NCBI RefSeq assembly: GCF_026410285.1 | Contig: NZ_JAPMLP010000001.1 | Span: 496,001-560,000, forward strand | Direction: 5' to 3' | DNA from: Sulfitobacter sp. F26169L | GTDB taxonomy: Bacteria; Pseudomonadota; Alphaproteobacteria; Rhodobacterales; Rhodobacteraceae | Length of the DNA stretch: 64,000 nucleotides | Part shown: in pieces, positions 36,275 through 44,220 of the stretch | Position numbering within the stretch: position 1 is the stretch's first letter | Layout: every line of letters starts with the position of its first letter | Notes under the pieces: model-generated | Database searches by the model: none | Told to the model about the DNA's origin: nothing | What the model saw: the letters and a program-made list of their open reading frames with translations, nothing else | Position numbers and translations under genes: made by a program

Positions 36275-37240
36275 ATGAAAAATTTGGTTTGGATTGTTGT
36301 AGCTGCAATCATCGCAATCGGCGGATACATTTTGTATTCTGGTCGCAGCGTTCAGGAAATTGCCAGCGGCGTAAGCGCAACAGCGACATCTGCTGTCGAA
36401 GCAACCACGGAAGCGGCAAGCGAAGCTGCGGATGCAATCTCAGAAACGGCGTCAGAGGCGGTTGATGCCGCGTCAGAGGCGGTTGATACTGTTAGTGAAC
36501 CAGCGTCGGATGCAGCAGCGACTGGTGGCGAGGCTGCGCAAAGCGCAGCAGACGCAGTGGCAGATACAGCGAATGATGCTGCAAGCACCACATCCGAAAC
36601 TGTAGATGCAGCAGCCGAAACCGCCGATGAGGCCGCACAGGATGCCAACGAAACAGTGACCGAAACTGCAGATGCAGCCACCGAAGCCGCTGGCGAAGCA
36701 GCAGATGCAGCAGCCGAAACTGCGAGTGAGGCGGCGGATGCAGCGGCAGAAACAGCCAGCGAGGCAGCAGACGCGGCAGCGCAGACCGCTGACGAAGCAG
36801 CCGACGCGACAGCCGAAGCCGCTGACGATGCAGCAGATGCGGCTGCAGAGACCGCAGACAATGCTGCGGATGCGGCAACTGAAACTGCCAATGAGGCGGC
36901 AGACGCTGTGACAGAGACAACCACCTCAACCGAAGAAATCGCAACGCAAGCGGCTGAAGCGGCAGAAGAGACAGCAGATCAAGCCGCTGAAGCAACAAGC
37001 GACACCGCGGCAGAGGCGACAGCAGAAGCATCGGATGCCACCGAGGCCGCAGGCAACGGCATGTCGGAATTGCTGACGGTTGACGGCTTCAACATGGATA
37101 AAGTTGCCACAATGTTGGAAGAATCCGATCTGGGTACAATGCAGAAAACGCTTCTGACCAAGGGTCTGAAAGCTGCACAGGACAACCCCGAGCTGTTGGA
37201 AACAGCGCTGGAAAAAGTACGCGAAGCACTGAACATGTAA
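36275..37240 (+). CDS. Membrane-anchored Ala-rich protein with 11-residue repeats
   Basis: A 321-residue protein: N-terminal membrane helix (LVWIVVAAIIAIGGYILY), then about 225 residues built almost only of A, E, D, T and S, then a normal-composition C-terminal domain (about 262-321: MSELLTVDGFNMDKVATMLE ... LEKVREALNM). In the middle the repeat is clearly 11 residues long (AADAAAETASE copied at least six times with small changes), a hendecad pattern as in LEA-like or apolipoprotein helices. I start at ATG 36275 after AGGGGA. No named family. The long antisense open frame over it is a composition artefact. Confidence 0.75.
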   Translation: MKNLVWIVVAAIIAIGGYILYSGRSVQEIASGVSATATSAVEATTEAASEAADAISETASEAVDAASEAVDTVSEPASDAAATGGEAAQSAADAVADTANDAASTTSETVDAAAETADEAAQDANETVTETADAATEAAGEAADAAAETASEAADAAAETASEAADAAAQTADEAADATAEAADDAADAAAETADNAADAATETANEAADAVTETTTSTEEIATQAAEAAEETADQAAEATSDTAAEATAEASDATEAAGNGMSELLTVDGFNMDKVATMLEESDLGTMQKTLLTKGLKAAQDNPELLETALEKVREALNM

Positions 37241-37263
37241 GCTGGATCACATTGCTCGATCCC

Positions 37264-37294
37264 AAAGCCGCTCCTTCTGGGGGCGGCTTTTTTT
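37264..37294 (+). terminator. Terminator of the Ala-rich repeat gene
   Basis: AGCCGCTCC and GGGGCGGCT form a stem (one G-T pair) followed by seven T, 25 bases after the stop. It abuts the stop of the convergent M50 peptidase gene. Confidence 0.8.
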
Positions 37295-37973
37295 ACGACC
37301 GAGAAGTTGATTTCAGATTGCTGGATTTGCCTAGAATGTGACGCATGCACCAGACTAGGAATGCCCCTGCAACCAGCAACCACAGCCCGCCCCACATCAG
37401 CGTTGCACCGCCGAATTCGGCCGCCAGCATACGTGCATCCGAGGGCAGGGCCGAGCGCGCGATTGTATCGTCGAAGATATCGTAGGGCACATAGATCAGA
37501 CTGGTCAGCCCGATCACCCGCAGCACCATGTCATTTGCCCCGTGGCCCAGAAAACGCGATATGCCAAGCAATCCGCCCCCCGCCGCAACGCAGAACAGCG
37601 CTGTAAACACATCACGCACATAAAGGACGGTGACCACTATCATCACACCGCCCAGAACGCCTGTCACCAGCCGGTCTGCCTGACTGCGCAGGGCAAGCAT
37701 TAGCAATGCCGCACCGATCAGAAGTGAGCCGAGATACCCCGCCGACAGAATGGCAAAGCGGTTGCCGCCACGGGTGACCGCAAAGCCACCCTGCGCCGCC
37801 GAGATCGAGATTTGTTCAACAGAGCCGCCTGTCAACCAAGCGGCCAGCGCGTGCGAAAGCTCGTGTAGGAACACGATCAGGATTTTCAGAGGTGCAACTG
37901 CGGGGGTCTGCCACAGAGCAAAAACCAGAAGGGTTGTCGCCAGTAACTGCCAGTGCAATTTTAAATAGATCAT
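37293..37973 (-). CDS. M50-type membrane metallopeptidase
   Basis: A 226-residue polytopic membrane protein with the zinc motif HELSH near residue 37 inside a hydrophobic region, followed by AAWLTGG, the M50-like pattern (HExxH then GG). GYLGSLLIGAALL and the second-half DMVLRVIGLTSLIYVPYDIFDD contain the Asp that may supply the third ligand. Start ATG 37973 (MIYLKLHWQ) is chosen because upstream residues in the same frame look non-coding. It resembles M50B-like peptidases of unknown substrate rather than RseP, as no PDZ domain is present. Confidence 0.82.
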   Translation of the reverse strand: MIYLKLHWQLLATTLLVFALWQTPAVAPLKILIVFLHELSHALAAWLTGGSVEQISISAAQGGFAVTRGGNRFAILSAGYLGSLLIGAALLMLALRSQADRLVTGVLGGVMIVVTVLYVRDVFTALFCVAAGGGLLGISRFLGHGANDMVLRVIGLTSLIYVPYDIFDDTIARSALPSDARMLAAEFGGATLMWGGLWLLVAGAFLVWCMRHILGKSSNLKSTSRS

Positions 37974-38046
37974 CCCGTGATGACGCACGGGGAGGCGGCA
38001 AATGTCAATTCGCCGTCGCCCGTCTGGATGGTTTTGCGAACGGGTG

Positions 38047-38895
38047 TCAGCCGACGAAAGCTTTTTCGACCACGTAATGTTTGGGATCGGAATTTGCACC
38101 TTCTTGCAGCCCGAACCCTTCGAGGATCTTCTTGATATCGGTGTTCAAGCCTAGTGATCCACAGACCATGGCACGGTCGGTGTCGACGGAAATACCATCA
38201 ATGCCCAGATCGGCAAACACTGTGCCATTTTCCAGCAATGTGGTGATCCGGCCCATTTTCGGACTTTGTTCGCGGGTGGTGGTCGGGTAATAGCGGATGT
38301 TGGCCAGCCGCTCGGCGCCGATCAGCTCCTGCATCATCTCGTCGTTTCGCAACTCTTCAATCAATTGACGCGAATACTCCAGTTCCGCCACATCGCGGCA
38401 GGTATGTGTGATGACGACTTCTTCGAATTTCTCGTAGGTTTCCGGATCACGCAGCAGCGAGGCAAAGGGCGCAAAGCCGGTGCCTGTGGCAAAGAACCAG
38501 ATCCGTTTGCCCGGCAGCAGCGCGTCATGCACCAGCGTCCCAACAGGCTTGGGGCGCAGGATGATTTCATCACCGGCCTTGATATGCTGCAAACGTGATG
38601 TCAGCGGGCCGTCCTGCACCTTGATCGAGTAAAACTCCAGCTCTTCGTCCCAGGATGGCGAGGCGATGGAATAGGCGCGCAACAGCGGTTTTACCTTCCC
38701 CGTCTCGGGGTGTGGATCCCCCATCAGGCCGATCATCACAAATTCGCCCGAGCGAAACCGCAACGAGGCCGGGCGCGTCACGCGAAAAGAAAACAGGCGG
38801 TCTGTCCAATGTTTAACAGAGGTAACAGTCTGCGCATCGGGCAGGGTGGGGACGGCTTTTGCTGTGTCTAGGGTCACGGGAGTTTGCTCGGTCAT
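38047..38895 (-). CDS. fpr: Ferredoxin-NADP+ reductase
   Basis: FAD enzyme moving electrons between NADPH and ferredoxin or flavodoxin; in this operon it probably supplies reductant to the ferredoxin-dependent sulfite reductase. The 282 residues have the FAD-binding LLRAYSIASPSWDEELEFYS (RxYSxxS), the NADP domain IWFFATGTGFAPFASLLRD, and the C-terminal AMVCGSLGLNTDIKKILEGFGLQEG ending VEKAFVG. It is the last gene of the leftward cys run, 97 bp after DUF934. Confidence 0.93.
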   Translation of the reverse strand: MTEQTPVTLDTAKAVPTLPDAQTVTSVKHWTDRLFSFRVTRPASLRFRSGEFVMIGLMGDPHPETGKVKPLLRAYSIASPSWDEELEFYSIKVQDGPLTSRLQHIKAGDEIILRPKPVGTLVHDALLPGKRIWFFATGTGFAPFASLLRDPETYEKFEEVVITHTCRDVAELEYSRQLIEELRNDEMMQELIGAERLANIRYYPTTTREQSPKMGRITTLLENGTVFADLGIDGISVDTDRAMVCGSLGLNTDIKKILEGFGLQEGANSDPKHYVVEKAFVG

Positions 38896-38992
38896 GGTTT
38901 CTTCGCAGAGTGTTGCTCCGCGATCCTTTTCTTAGACAGGGGAAGGGCTGCGCGCAATGCACGCGCAGATGTTAGCGGTTTGCATGTGCGCA

Positions 38993-39394
38993 TTAGCCGC
39001 GCAGGCGGGCTTGATAGTTGTGATTTTCCCAATCCGCGCGGAATTGCCACTGGTCTTCGGGCTGGCGCGCTGCAAGCGCCTCGTCGATCTCGACCTCGTC
39101 AAAACCGCTGCGCCGCGCCATTGCGTATTGATCGGCCAGCACATGACCGCGCGCGCGCAAACGGCCGCTGTATCCGCGCAACCGCAGCGCGCGTGCAATG
39201 GTAAACCCGCGCCCGTCCGCCGACGATGGAAAATCAATGCGGATCAACTGCACAGCAGGGGAAAGCTGCACATCTTCGGGCTGCGTATCGGAGCCGAGAT
39301 CAAGAGCCACGCAATCATTGGCGGCACCTGTGCCGCAGAACCCCTGTGTCCAGTCATCCGTATGAAAGCCTGTGTCTGTTACCAAAACGCTCAT
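38993..39394 (-). CDS. DUF934 family protein of the sulfite reduction operon
   Basis: A 133-residue protein of the DUF934 family, usually found beside sulfite reductase genes and of unproven function. The second half is typical: IDFPSSADGRGFTIARALRLR, GYSGRLRARGHVLADQYAMARRSGFDEVEI. Start ATG 39394 overlaps the cysH stop (ATGA), so translation is coupled. An accessory role in assimilatory sulfite reduction is inferred from the constant neighbourhood. Confidence 0.9.
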   Translation of the reverse strand: MSVLVTDTGFHTDDWTQGFCGTGAANDCVALDLGSDTQPEDVQLSPAVQLIRIDFPSSADGRGFTIARALRLRGYSGRLRARGHVLADQYAMARRSGFDEVEIDEALAARQPEDQWQFRADWENHNYQARLRG

Positions 39395-40113
39395 GTTGTT
39401 GCTCCTGTGCGTACCATTTTGCCATCCACAAAATGGATGCCGCATTCTTCCTTTTGCTGTCCGCGCCAGCGGCCTGCGCGCGGGTCTTCGCCCTCTGCCA
39501 CTTTGGTGGTGCAAGGGGCGCACCCGATAGAGGGGTAGCCCTGCGCAACCAGCGGATGCCGCGGGAGGTTGTTTTCGCTCATGTATTCCTGCACGTCCTC
39601 GCGGCTCCAGTGGGCCAGCGGGTTCACTTTGATACGGCCTGTGCTTTCTTCCACCTCGAACGCCGGCAGTTCGGCGCGCTGGCCCGATTGAAACCGTTTG
39701 CGCCCTGTGATCCAGCCGTCATATCCTGCAAGTGCCGCGTCCAGCACGCGGGTTTTGCGCAGATCGCAGCACGCGTCAGGATCTCGCTGGTGCAATGTGT
39801 TGTCAGGATCAACGGCGGCTGTATCGGCGCGAATAACCTCCACACGGCGCAAGCCAAGGTGTTTGGCCACCTCCCGCTGATAGCGCAGCGTTTCGGGAAA
39901 CAGCAGCATCGTGTCGATAAAGATCACTTGCACATCGCGCTTTACAGTGGCGGCAAGATGCAGCAACGCCACGCTTTCCGCACCAAAGCTGGACACCAGC
40001 GCAAGGTTGGGCGCAGCTTTGAACGCGCGGCGCAACACATCTGCCGCCGCGTGATGCTTCAGCGCGGTATTAAGCGCGCTGACCCGTGTTTGCAGCGTTT
40101 CATCAAGCGGCAT
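39391..40113 (-). CDS. cysH: Phosphoadenylyl/adenylyl-sulfate reductase, [4Fe-4S] type
   Basis: Thioredoxin-dependent reduction of activated sulfate to sulfite. The 240 residues include SSFGAESVALLHL (nucleotide loop), the paired cysteines CC at 115-116 and CxxC at 198-201 that bind a [4Fe-4S] cluster, and the C-terminal ECGIHF with the catalytic Cys 224. The cluster cysteines mark the APS-reducing (plant/Pseudomonas) type rather than the PAPS-only type of E. coli. Start ATG 40113 overlaps the end of cysI by 11 bases. Confidence 0.94.
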   Translation of the reverse strand: MPLDETLQTRVSALNTALKHHAAADVLRRAFKAAPNLALVSSFGAESVALLHLAATVKRDVQVIFIDTMLLFPETLRYQREVAKHLGLRRVEVIRADTAAVDPDNTLHQRDPDACCDLRKTRVLDAALAGYDGWITGRKRFQSGQRAELPAFEVEESTGRIKVNPLAHWSREDVQEYMSENNLPRHPLVAQGYPSIGCAPCTTKVAEGEDPRAGRWRGQQKEECGIHFVDGKMVRTGATT

Positions 40114-41767
40114 TTGCCTTTTCCTCCGGATAAAGCGCAGCTTTGAACGGGGCGAGGCCAAGGCGGCGATAGGTCTGCAAAAACGTCTCGGTACGCGCGC
40201 TGCGCAGATCAAGATATGCCATGACCAACCGCTCGATTGCAGGAATAATCTGCTCTGCCGAAAACCCCGGGCCCGCGCGCTCGCCGATGGTGGCATCTTC
40301 TGTACCGTCACCGCCCAGCGTGATCTGGTAGTTTTCCACACCCGCGCGATCAAGGCCGAGGATACCGATATGACCAACGTGGTGGTGACCGCAGGCATTG
40401 ATGCACCCCGAAATTTTGATTTTCAGCGGTCCGACATCATGCTCGAGCTTCAGATCGTCAAAGCGGGTGGCGATCTCCTGCGCGATCGGGATCGAACGGG
40501 CGGTTGCCAGTGCGCAGTAATCCATACCGGGGCAGGCGATGATGTCGGAAATCAGGCCGATATTTGCGGTGCCCAGACCCGCCTCTTTCAGGCGGGCATG
40601 AAGGGCGGGCAGGTCGGCGCGGTGAACATGGGGCAGAATCACGTTCTGCTCGTGGCTGATGCGCAGTTCGTCATGGCCGTATTCGCGCGCCAGATCGGCC
40701 ATCACGCGCATCTGGTGTGATGTCGCATCCCCCGGTGTCGCGCCATGCGCCTTGAGCGATATGGACACAATCGCATAGCCCGCCGCGCGGTGATCCGACA
40801 GGTTGGTATCCGCCCAAGCGCGGAACACAGGATCGTTGCTGTAGGCCGCTTCATAGGCGCCCGAAGATTTGCTTGCGAACTGAGGTGCGGCGAAGTCCGC
40901 TTCGATCCGCGCCAGCATCTGCTGGTCGACGCCGGTGAACTGCTGCCGGATCAGCGCATAGCGGGCATCGACGCGCGCGCGGATGTCATCGATGCCGTTC
41001 TCATGTACGGTGATCTTGATGCGCGCCTTGTACTTGTTATCGCGCCGCCCCAACAGGTTATAGACACTAACGATGGCCTCCAGCGTGGGCAGCAAATCTT
41101 CGGATGCGACAAAATCATAGAGCACTTTGCCGATCATCGGCGTGCGGCCAAGCCCCCCGCCAACGATTACCTCAAAACCGCGCACACCGTCACGCTCGAC
41201 GATTTGCAGACCGATATCATGCGCCTTCAGCACGGCGCGGTCATGGGCGGCACCCGACACAGCAACCTTGAACTTGCGCGGCAGGAACTGGAATTCCGGA
41301 TGGTCGGTGGACCATTGCCGGATCAGTTCCGCGATCGGGCGCGGATCGGCGACCTCATCGGCGGCGGCCCCTGCGAAATGGTCGGCGGTGACGTTGCGGA
41401 TTGTGTTGCCGCTGGTCTGGATCGCGTGCAGATTCACCTCTGCCAGCGCATCCAGCATATCCGGCACATCGCGCAATTCGGGCCAGTTGTACTGGATGTT
41501 CTGACGGGTGGTGAAGTGGCCATAGCCCTTATCCCATTTATCGGCGATGTCGGCCAGCTTGTGCATCTGCGCGCTGTTCAATGTGCCATACGGGATTGCG
41601 ACCCGCAGCATGTAGGCATGCAATTGCAGGTACAAGCCATTCATCAGGCGGAGCGGTTTGAATTCGTCCTCTGTCAGGCTGCCGTCTATGCGCCGCGCTA
41701 CCTGCGCACGGAACTGGGCGTTGCGTTCGATGAGGAACTTGGCATCAAAATCGGTATAGGCGTACAT
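40103..41767 (-). CDS. cysI: Sulfite/nitrite reductase hemoprotein (siroheme [4Fe-4S])
   Basis: Six-electron reduction of sulfite to sulfide (by context; nitrite reduction is the family alternative). At 554 residues it shows FTTRQNIQYNWPELRDVPD (siroheme contact), TSGNTIRNVTADHFAGAA, and the four cluster Cys as CPGMDYC and CINAC in DIIACPGMDYCALATARS and KISGCINACGHHHVGHIG. The ferredoxin-like half-domains are both present. It starts as the stop-overlap neighbour of DUF2849 and is followed by cysH, so the order supports sulfite over nitrite. Confidence 0.94.
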   Translation of the reverse strand: MYAYTDFDAKFLIERNAQFRAQVARRIDGSLTEDEFKPLRLMNGLYLQLHAYMLRVAIPYGTLNSAQMHKLADIADKWDKGYGHFTTRQNIQYNWPELRDVPDMLDALAEVNLHAIQTSGNTIRNVTADHFAGAAADEVADPRPIAELIRQWSTDHPEFQFLPRKFKVAVSGAAHDRAVLKAHDIGLQIVERDGVRGFEVIVGGGLGRTPMIGKVLYDFVASEDLLPTLEAIVSVYNLLGRRDNKYKARIKITVHENGIDDIRARVDARYALIRQQFTGVDQQMLARIEADFAAPQFASKSSGAYEAAYSNDPVFRAWADTNLSDHRAAGYAIVSISLKAHGATPGDATSHQMRVMADLAREYGHDELRISHEQNVILPHVHRADLPALHARLKEAGLGTANIGLISDIIACPGMDYCALATARSIPIAQEIATRFDDLKLEHDVGPLKIKISGCINACGHHHVGHIGILGLDRAGVENYQITLGGDGTEDATIGERAGPGFSAEQIIPAIERLVMAYLDLRSARTETFLQTYRRLGLAPFKAALYPEEKANAA

Positions 41768-42063
41768 TATGCGTGCTCCTGCTTGCCGTGGTTGTAATTT
41801 GACGGGCCGGTTGCGCGGAACGCTTCGCGAAAATGTGTGGTCCTGATGCCGTCTTGGGCAGTGTCCACCGGCGACAGATACACGCCGACAACTTCGGCCG
41901 CGCGGGCAGAGGCCTCCAGCAGGCGGATTTCGGCATCGGCTTCATCGGAGAGAACCTCGGCGTCAGCCAGATTGCGCACCCATGTATCGCCTTTCAGATA
42001 GACAACATCGCCCTCGATCAAGGCATTGGCGGTGATTACAGAGGGTTGGAAGGATTTAGGCAT
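41767..42063 (-). CDS. DUF2849 family protein
   Basis: A 98-residue soluble protein of the DUF2849 family, found between cysG and cysI in alphaproteobacteria; function unknown. It opens SFQPSVITANALIEGDVVYLKGD and ends SNYNHGKQEHA. Start and stop each overlap the neighbouring genes by one base, so it is translated within the cys operon. A role linked to siroheme or sulfite reductase is inferred from position only. Confidence 0.88.
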   Translation of the reverse strand: MPKSFQPSVITANALIEGDVVYLKGDTWVRNLADAEVLSDEADAEIRLLEASARAAEVVGVYLSPVDTAQDGIRTTHFREAFRATGPSNYNHGKQEHA

Positions 42064-43457
42064 TATGCAAATTCCTCTTGCTTGAGAGTGGTCGCGGCGC
42101 CAAGGGCGGCGCGGGGCGCGAGGCCCAGAAAGGTCAGCGCAGGGCCGGTCAATTGCGCGGCCTGCAGGGCGGTTGGCAGCTCTGCCAATGTGGTTTCCAG
42201 CACCCGCTGGTCGGCGCGGGAGGCGTTTTCGATCACTGTGACGGGTGTGTTGCGATCCGCACCGTGCATCAACAGACGGCCCTGCACAAAACGGCCGGAT
42301 TTCTTACCCATGTAGATCGCTGCAATCTCATTGGGCCGCGCAAGGGCGTTCCAGTCGTGATCGGCAAACCCTTTCATATCATGGCCCGTCAGAAACCGGA
42401 CAGAGGCGTTACGGTTGCGTTTGGTCAGGCTCTGACCGATCGCAGCAACAGCGGCGGAGGCAGATGTGATCCCCGGCACGATGGACCAGCTGATGTTGTG
42501 GGCATCCACTGCGTCAATTTCTTCATCCAGCCGCCCGAATACTGTCGCATCTCCGGATTTAAGGCGCACAACCTGCGCACCGGCCTGTGCATGTTCGACC
42601 AACAGCGCATTGATATGCTGTTGGGGGGTATGGGGGCCGAAACCCTCTTTGCCTACATCGATCATGGTGGCTTCGCGGCGCGCCAGTTCCAGAATTTCGG
42701 GCGTGATCAGACGGTCATAGATAACAACATCCGCTTCATCCAGCGCGCGCCGCGCCTTTAGCGTCAGCAATTCAGGATCACCCGGCCCCCCGCCGACAAA
42801 GGCGATGTGGCCCGCGCGGGCGGTTTTCGCCAGATGGGTATTCAGCAGCGACCGCAGGGCCGGCATCACCTTTTCGGGTGCGACATCTATCGCCTTGGGG
42901 CCGGCATCGTAGTAGTACTCGCGCCAGAAATCACGGCGCGCGCGCCCGAAGGGAAGGGCGTTGGCGGCAGCGCGAAAAGTTTTGCCGATGCGTGCAAGCG
43001 CGCCCAGCGATTGCGGCAGACGCTCTTCCAGGTCCGCTTTGATGGCGCGGGCCAGCACGGGCGCTGCGCCTTCGGTGCCAATGGCGATTGTCACGGGATC
43101 ACGATCCACAATGGCGGGGGTGATGAACTGGCTGTCATGCAGGTTGTCCACAATGTTCATCAGCGCACCAGCTTCGGTTGCCAGACGCGCCGTGCGGGCA
43201 TCTTCGACGGCGTCTTCGTTCGCGCCGTAAAATAGCGTTGCGCAGACGGCATCGCCGTGCTCCATTGCACGGGTAACCAGCGTCAGCTTGCCCGCGTGGT
43301 GCCATTGTTCAATTTCCGGTACAGGGGCCGCAGCGAACACCGTAATCTTTGCCTGTGATTTCATCAGCAGGCGCAATTTAGCGAGTGCAGCATCTCCGCC
43401 GCCCGACACAATGATACGCGCGTTTTTGGTACTTAGAAAAATCGGGAAGTGGTCCAT
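42063..43457 (-). CDS. cysG: Siroheme synthase (precorrin-2 dehydrogenase / uroporphyrinogen-III methyltransferase fusion)
   Basis: Makes siroheme for the sulfite reductase encoded downstream. The 464 residues are a fusion: an N-terminal NAD-dependent dehydrogenase/ferrochelatase (IIVSGGGDAALAKLRLLMKS; TPAIVDRDPVTIAIGTEGAAPVLAR region) and, from about residue 215, a SUMT methyltransferase (FVGGGPGDPELLTLKARRAL, VVRLKSGDATVFGRLDEE, SIVPGITSASAAVAAIGQSLT). First gene of the leftward operon, divergent from an Lrp-type regulator. Confidence 0.95.
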   Translation of the reverse strand: MDHFPIFLSTKNARIIVSGGGDAALAKLRLLMKSQAKITVFAAAPVPEIEQWHHAGKLTLVTRAMEHGDAVCATLFYGANEDAVEDARTARLATEAGALMNIVDNLHDSQFITPAIVDRDPVTIAIGTEGAAPVLARAIKADLEERLPQSLGALARIGKTFRAAANALPFGRARRDFWREYYYDAGPKAIDVAPEKVMPALRSLLNTHLAKTARAGHIAFVGGGPGDPELLTLKARRALDEADVVIYDRLITPEILELARREATMIDVGKEGFGPHTPQQHINALLVEHAQAGAQVVRLKSGDATVFGRLDEEIDAVDAHNISWSIVPGITSASAAVAAIGQSLTKRNRNASVRFLTGHDMKGFADHDWNALARPNEIAAIYMGKKSGRFVQGRLLMHGADRNTPVTVIENASRADQRVLETTLAELPTALQAAQLTGPALTFLGLAPRAALGAATTLKQEEFA

Positions 43458-43491
43458 CGCGGTGAAATCCTCTGCTATGCTGTGGTTTAAT

Positions 43492-43550
43492 ATAGAACAT
43501 TATTCTTCTATTTTGCTATATGTCTGGATTTATAAGGACGTATGTTCTAT
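43492..43550. promoter_or_regulatory. Inverted repeat in the cysG/Lrp divergent promoter
   Basis: ATAGAACAT (43492-43500) and ATGTTCTAT (43542-43550) are perfect 9-base inverted copies, centres 50 bp apart (about five helical turns), in an AT-rich spacer between cysG and the divergent Lrp gene. Sites on one helix face fit Lrp-type binding with DNA wrapping. Confidence 0.5.
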
Positions 43551-43598
43551 CACCTTCGAGAACTGGAACGTATGGTTTGCAAATAGAGGAGAAACAGA

Positions 43599-44060
43599 AT
43601 GGGTGTCCGGATAGACGAGACTGACAGAAAAATTCTGGCGGCGTTGCAACAGGACGCCAGCCGCTCGCTGGATGATATCGCGCGGGAAATCGGGTCCTCC
43701 AAGACGCCGGTCTGGAACAGGATTCGCAAAATGCGCGAGGCGGGTGTGATCGGGCAGCAGACTGTCGTCCTGGACGCTGAATTGCTGGGGTTCGAGGCAT
43801 GTTTCTTTGTGCTGATCCGCACGTCCGAACATGAAGCCGAATGGCAGGCGCGGTTTCTGAAAGCTCTGCAAGATCGCCCCGAGGTGCAGGAAGCGCATCG
43901 GCTGGCGGGGGATATCGATTATATCCTGAAGGTACGTGTAGAGAATGCGCGCGCGTATGACCGGTTTTATCAGGCGCTGATTTCCGAGGTGCGGGTTCAT
44001 AACGTCACCGCGTTGCTGTCGATGGAACAGATCAAATCAACCACCATGCTGCCGCTTTAG
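43599..44060 (+). CDS. Lrp/AsnC family regulator, divergent to the cys operon
   Basis: A 153-residue Lrp-type regulator: HTH (DETDRKILAALQQDASRSLDDIAREIGSS, then KTPVWNRIRKMREAGVI) followed by the RAM ligand domain (VQEAHRLAGDIDYILKVRV). It is divergent from the cys operon, so control of sulfate assimilation is likely, with cysteine or a precursor as a plausible effector by analogy with other Lrp-type cysteine regulators. The ATG follows GAGGAGAAACAG. Confidence 0.92.
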   Translation: MGVRIDETDRKILAALQQDASRSLDDIAREIGSSKTPVWNRIRKMREAGVIGQQTVVLDAELLGFEACFFVLIRTSEHEAEWQARFLKALQDRPEVQEAHRLAGDIDYILKVRVENARAYDRFYQALISEVRVHNVTALLSMEQIKSTTMLPL

Positions 44061-44220
44061 CCGTGACCTGCCGGAGCGCTTGCGCGCATGACATGATTGG
44101 CGCGTGGCCCCGACCTGAGCCCCGAACGAGAGATGTGTCATCGGCATTGAGGGGGAGCGACACGCGCGCATCGGGCCGTTGTGCTGGTCAATGTAAACCT
44201 AGGCGCATAAATTGGCCCTT

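Noticed and set aside
36352..36924. Ala/Ser/Val-rich leftward frame opposite the repeat protein
   Set aside because: The repeat composition keeps every frame open; no start signal and the sense strand has anchor, repeat and C-domain.
40745..41797. 350-codon rightward frame opposite cysI
   Set aside because: Shadow of the sulfite reductase; no ribosome site and no recognisable motif.
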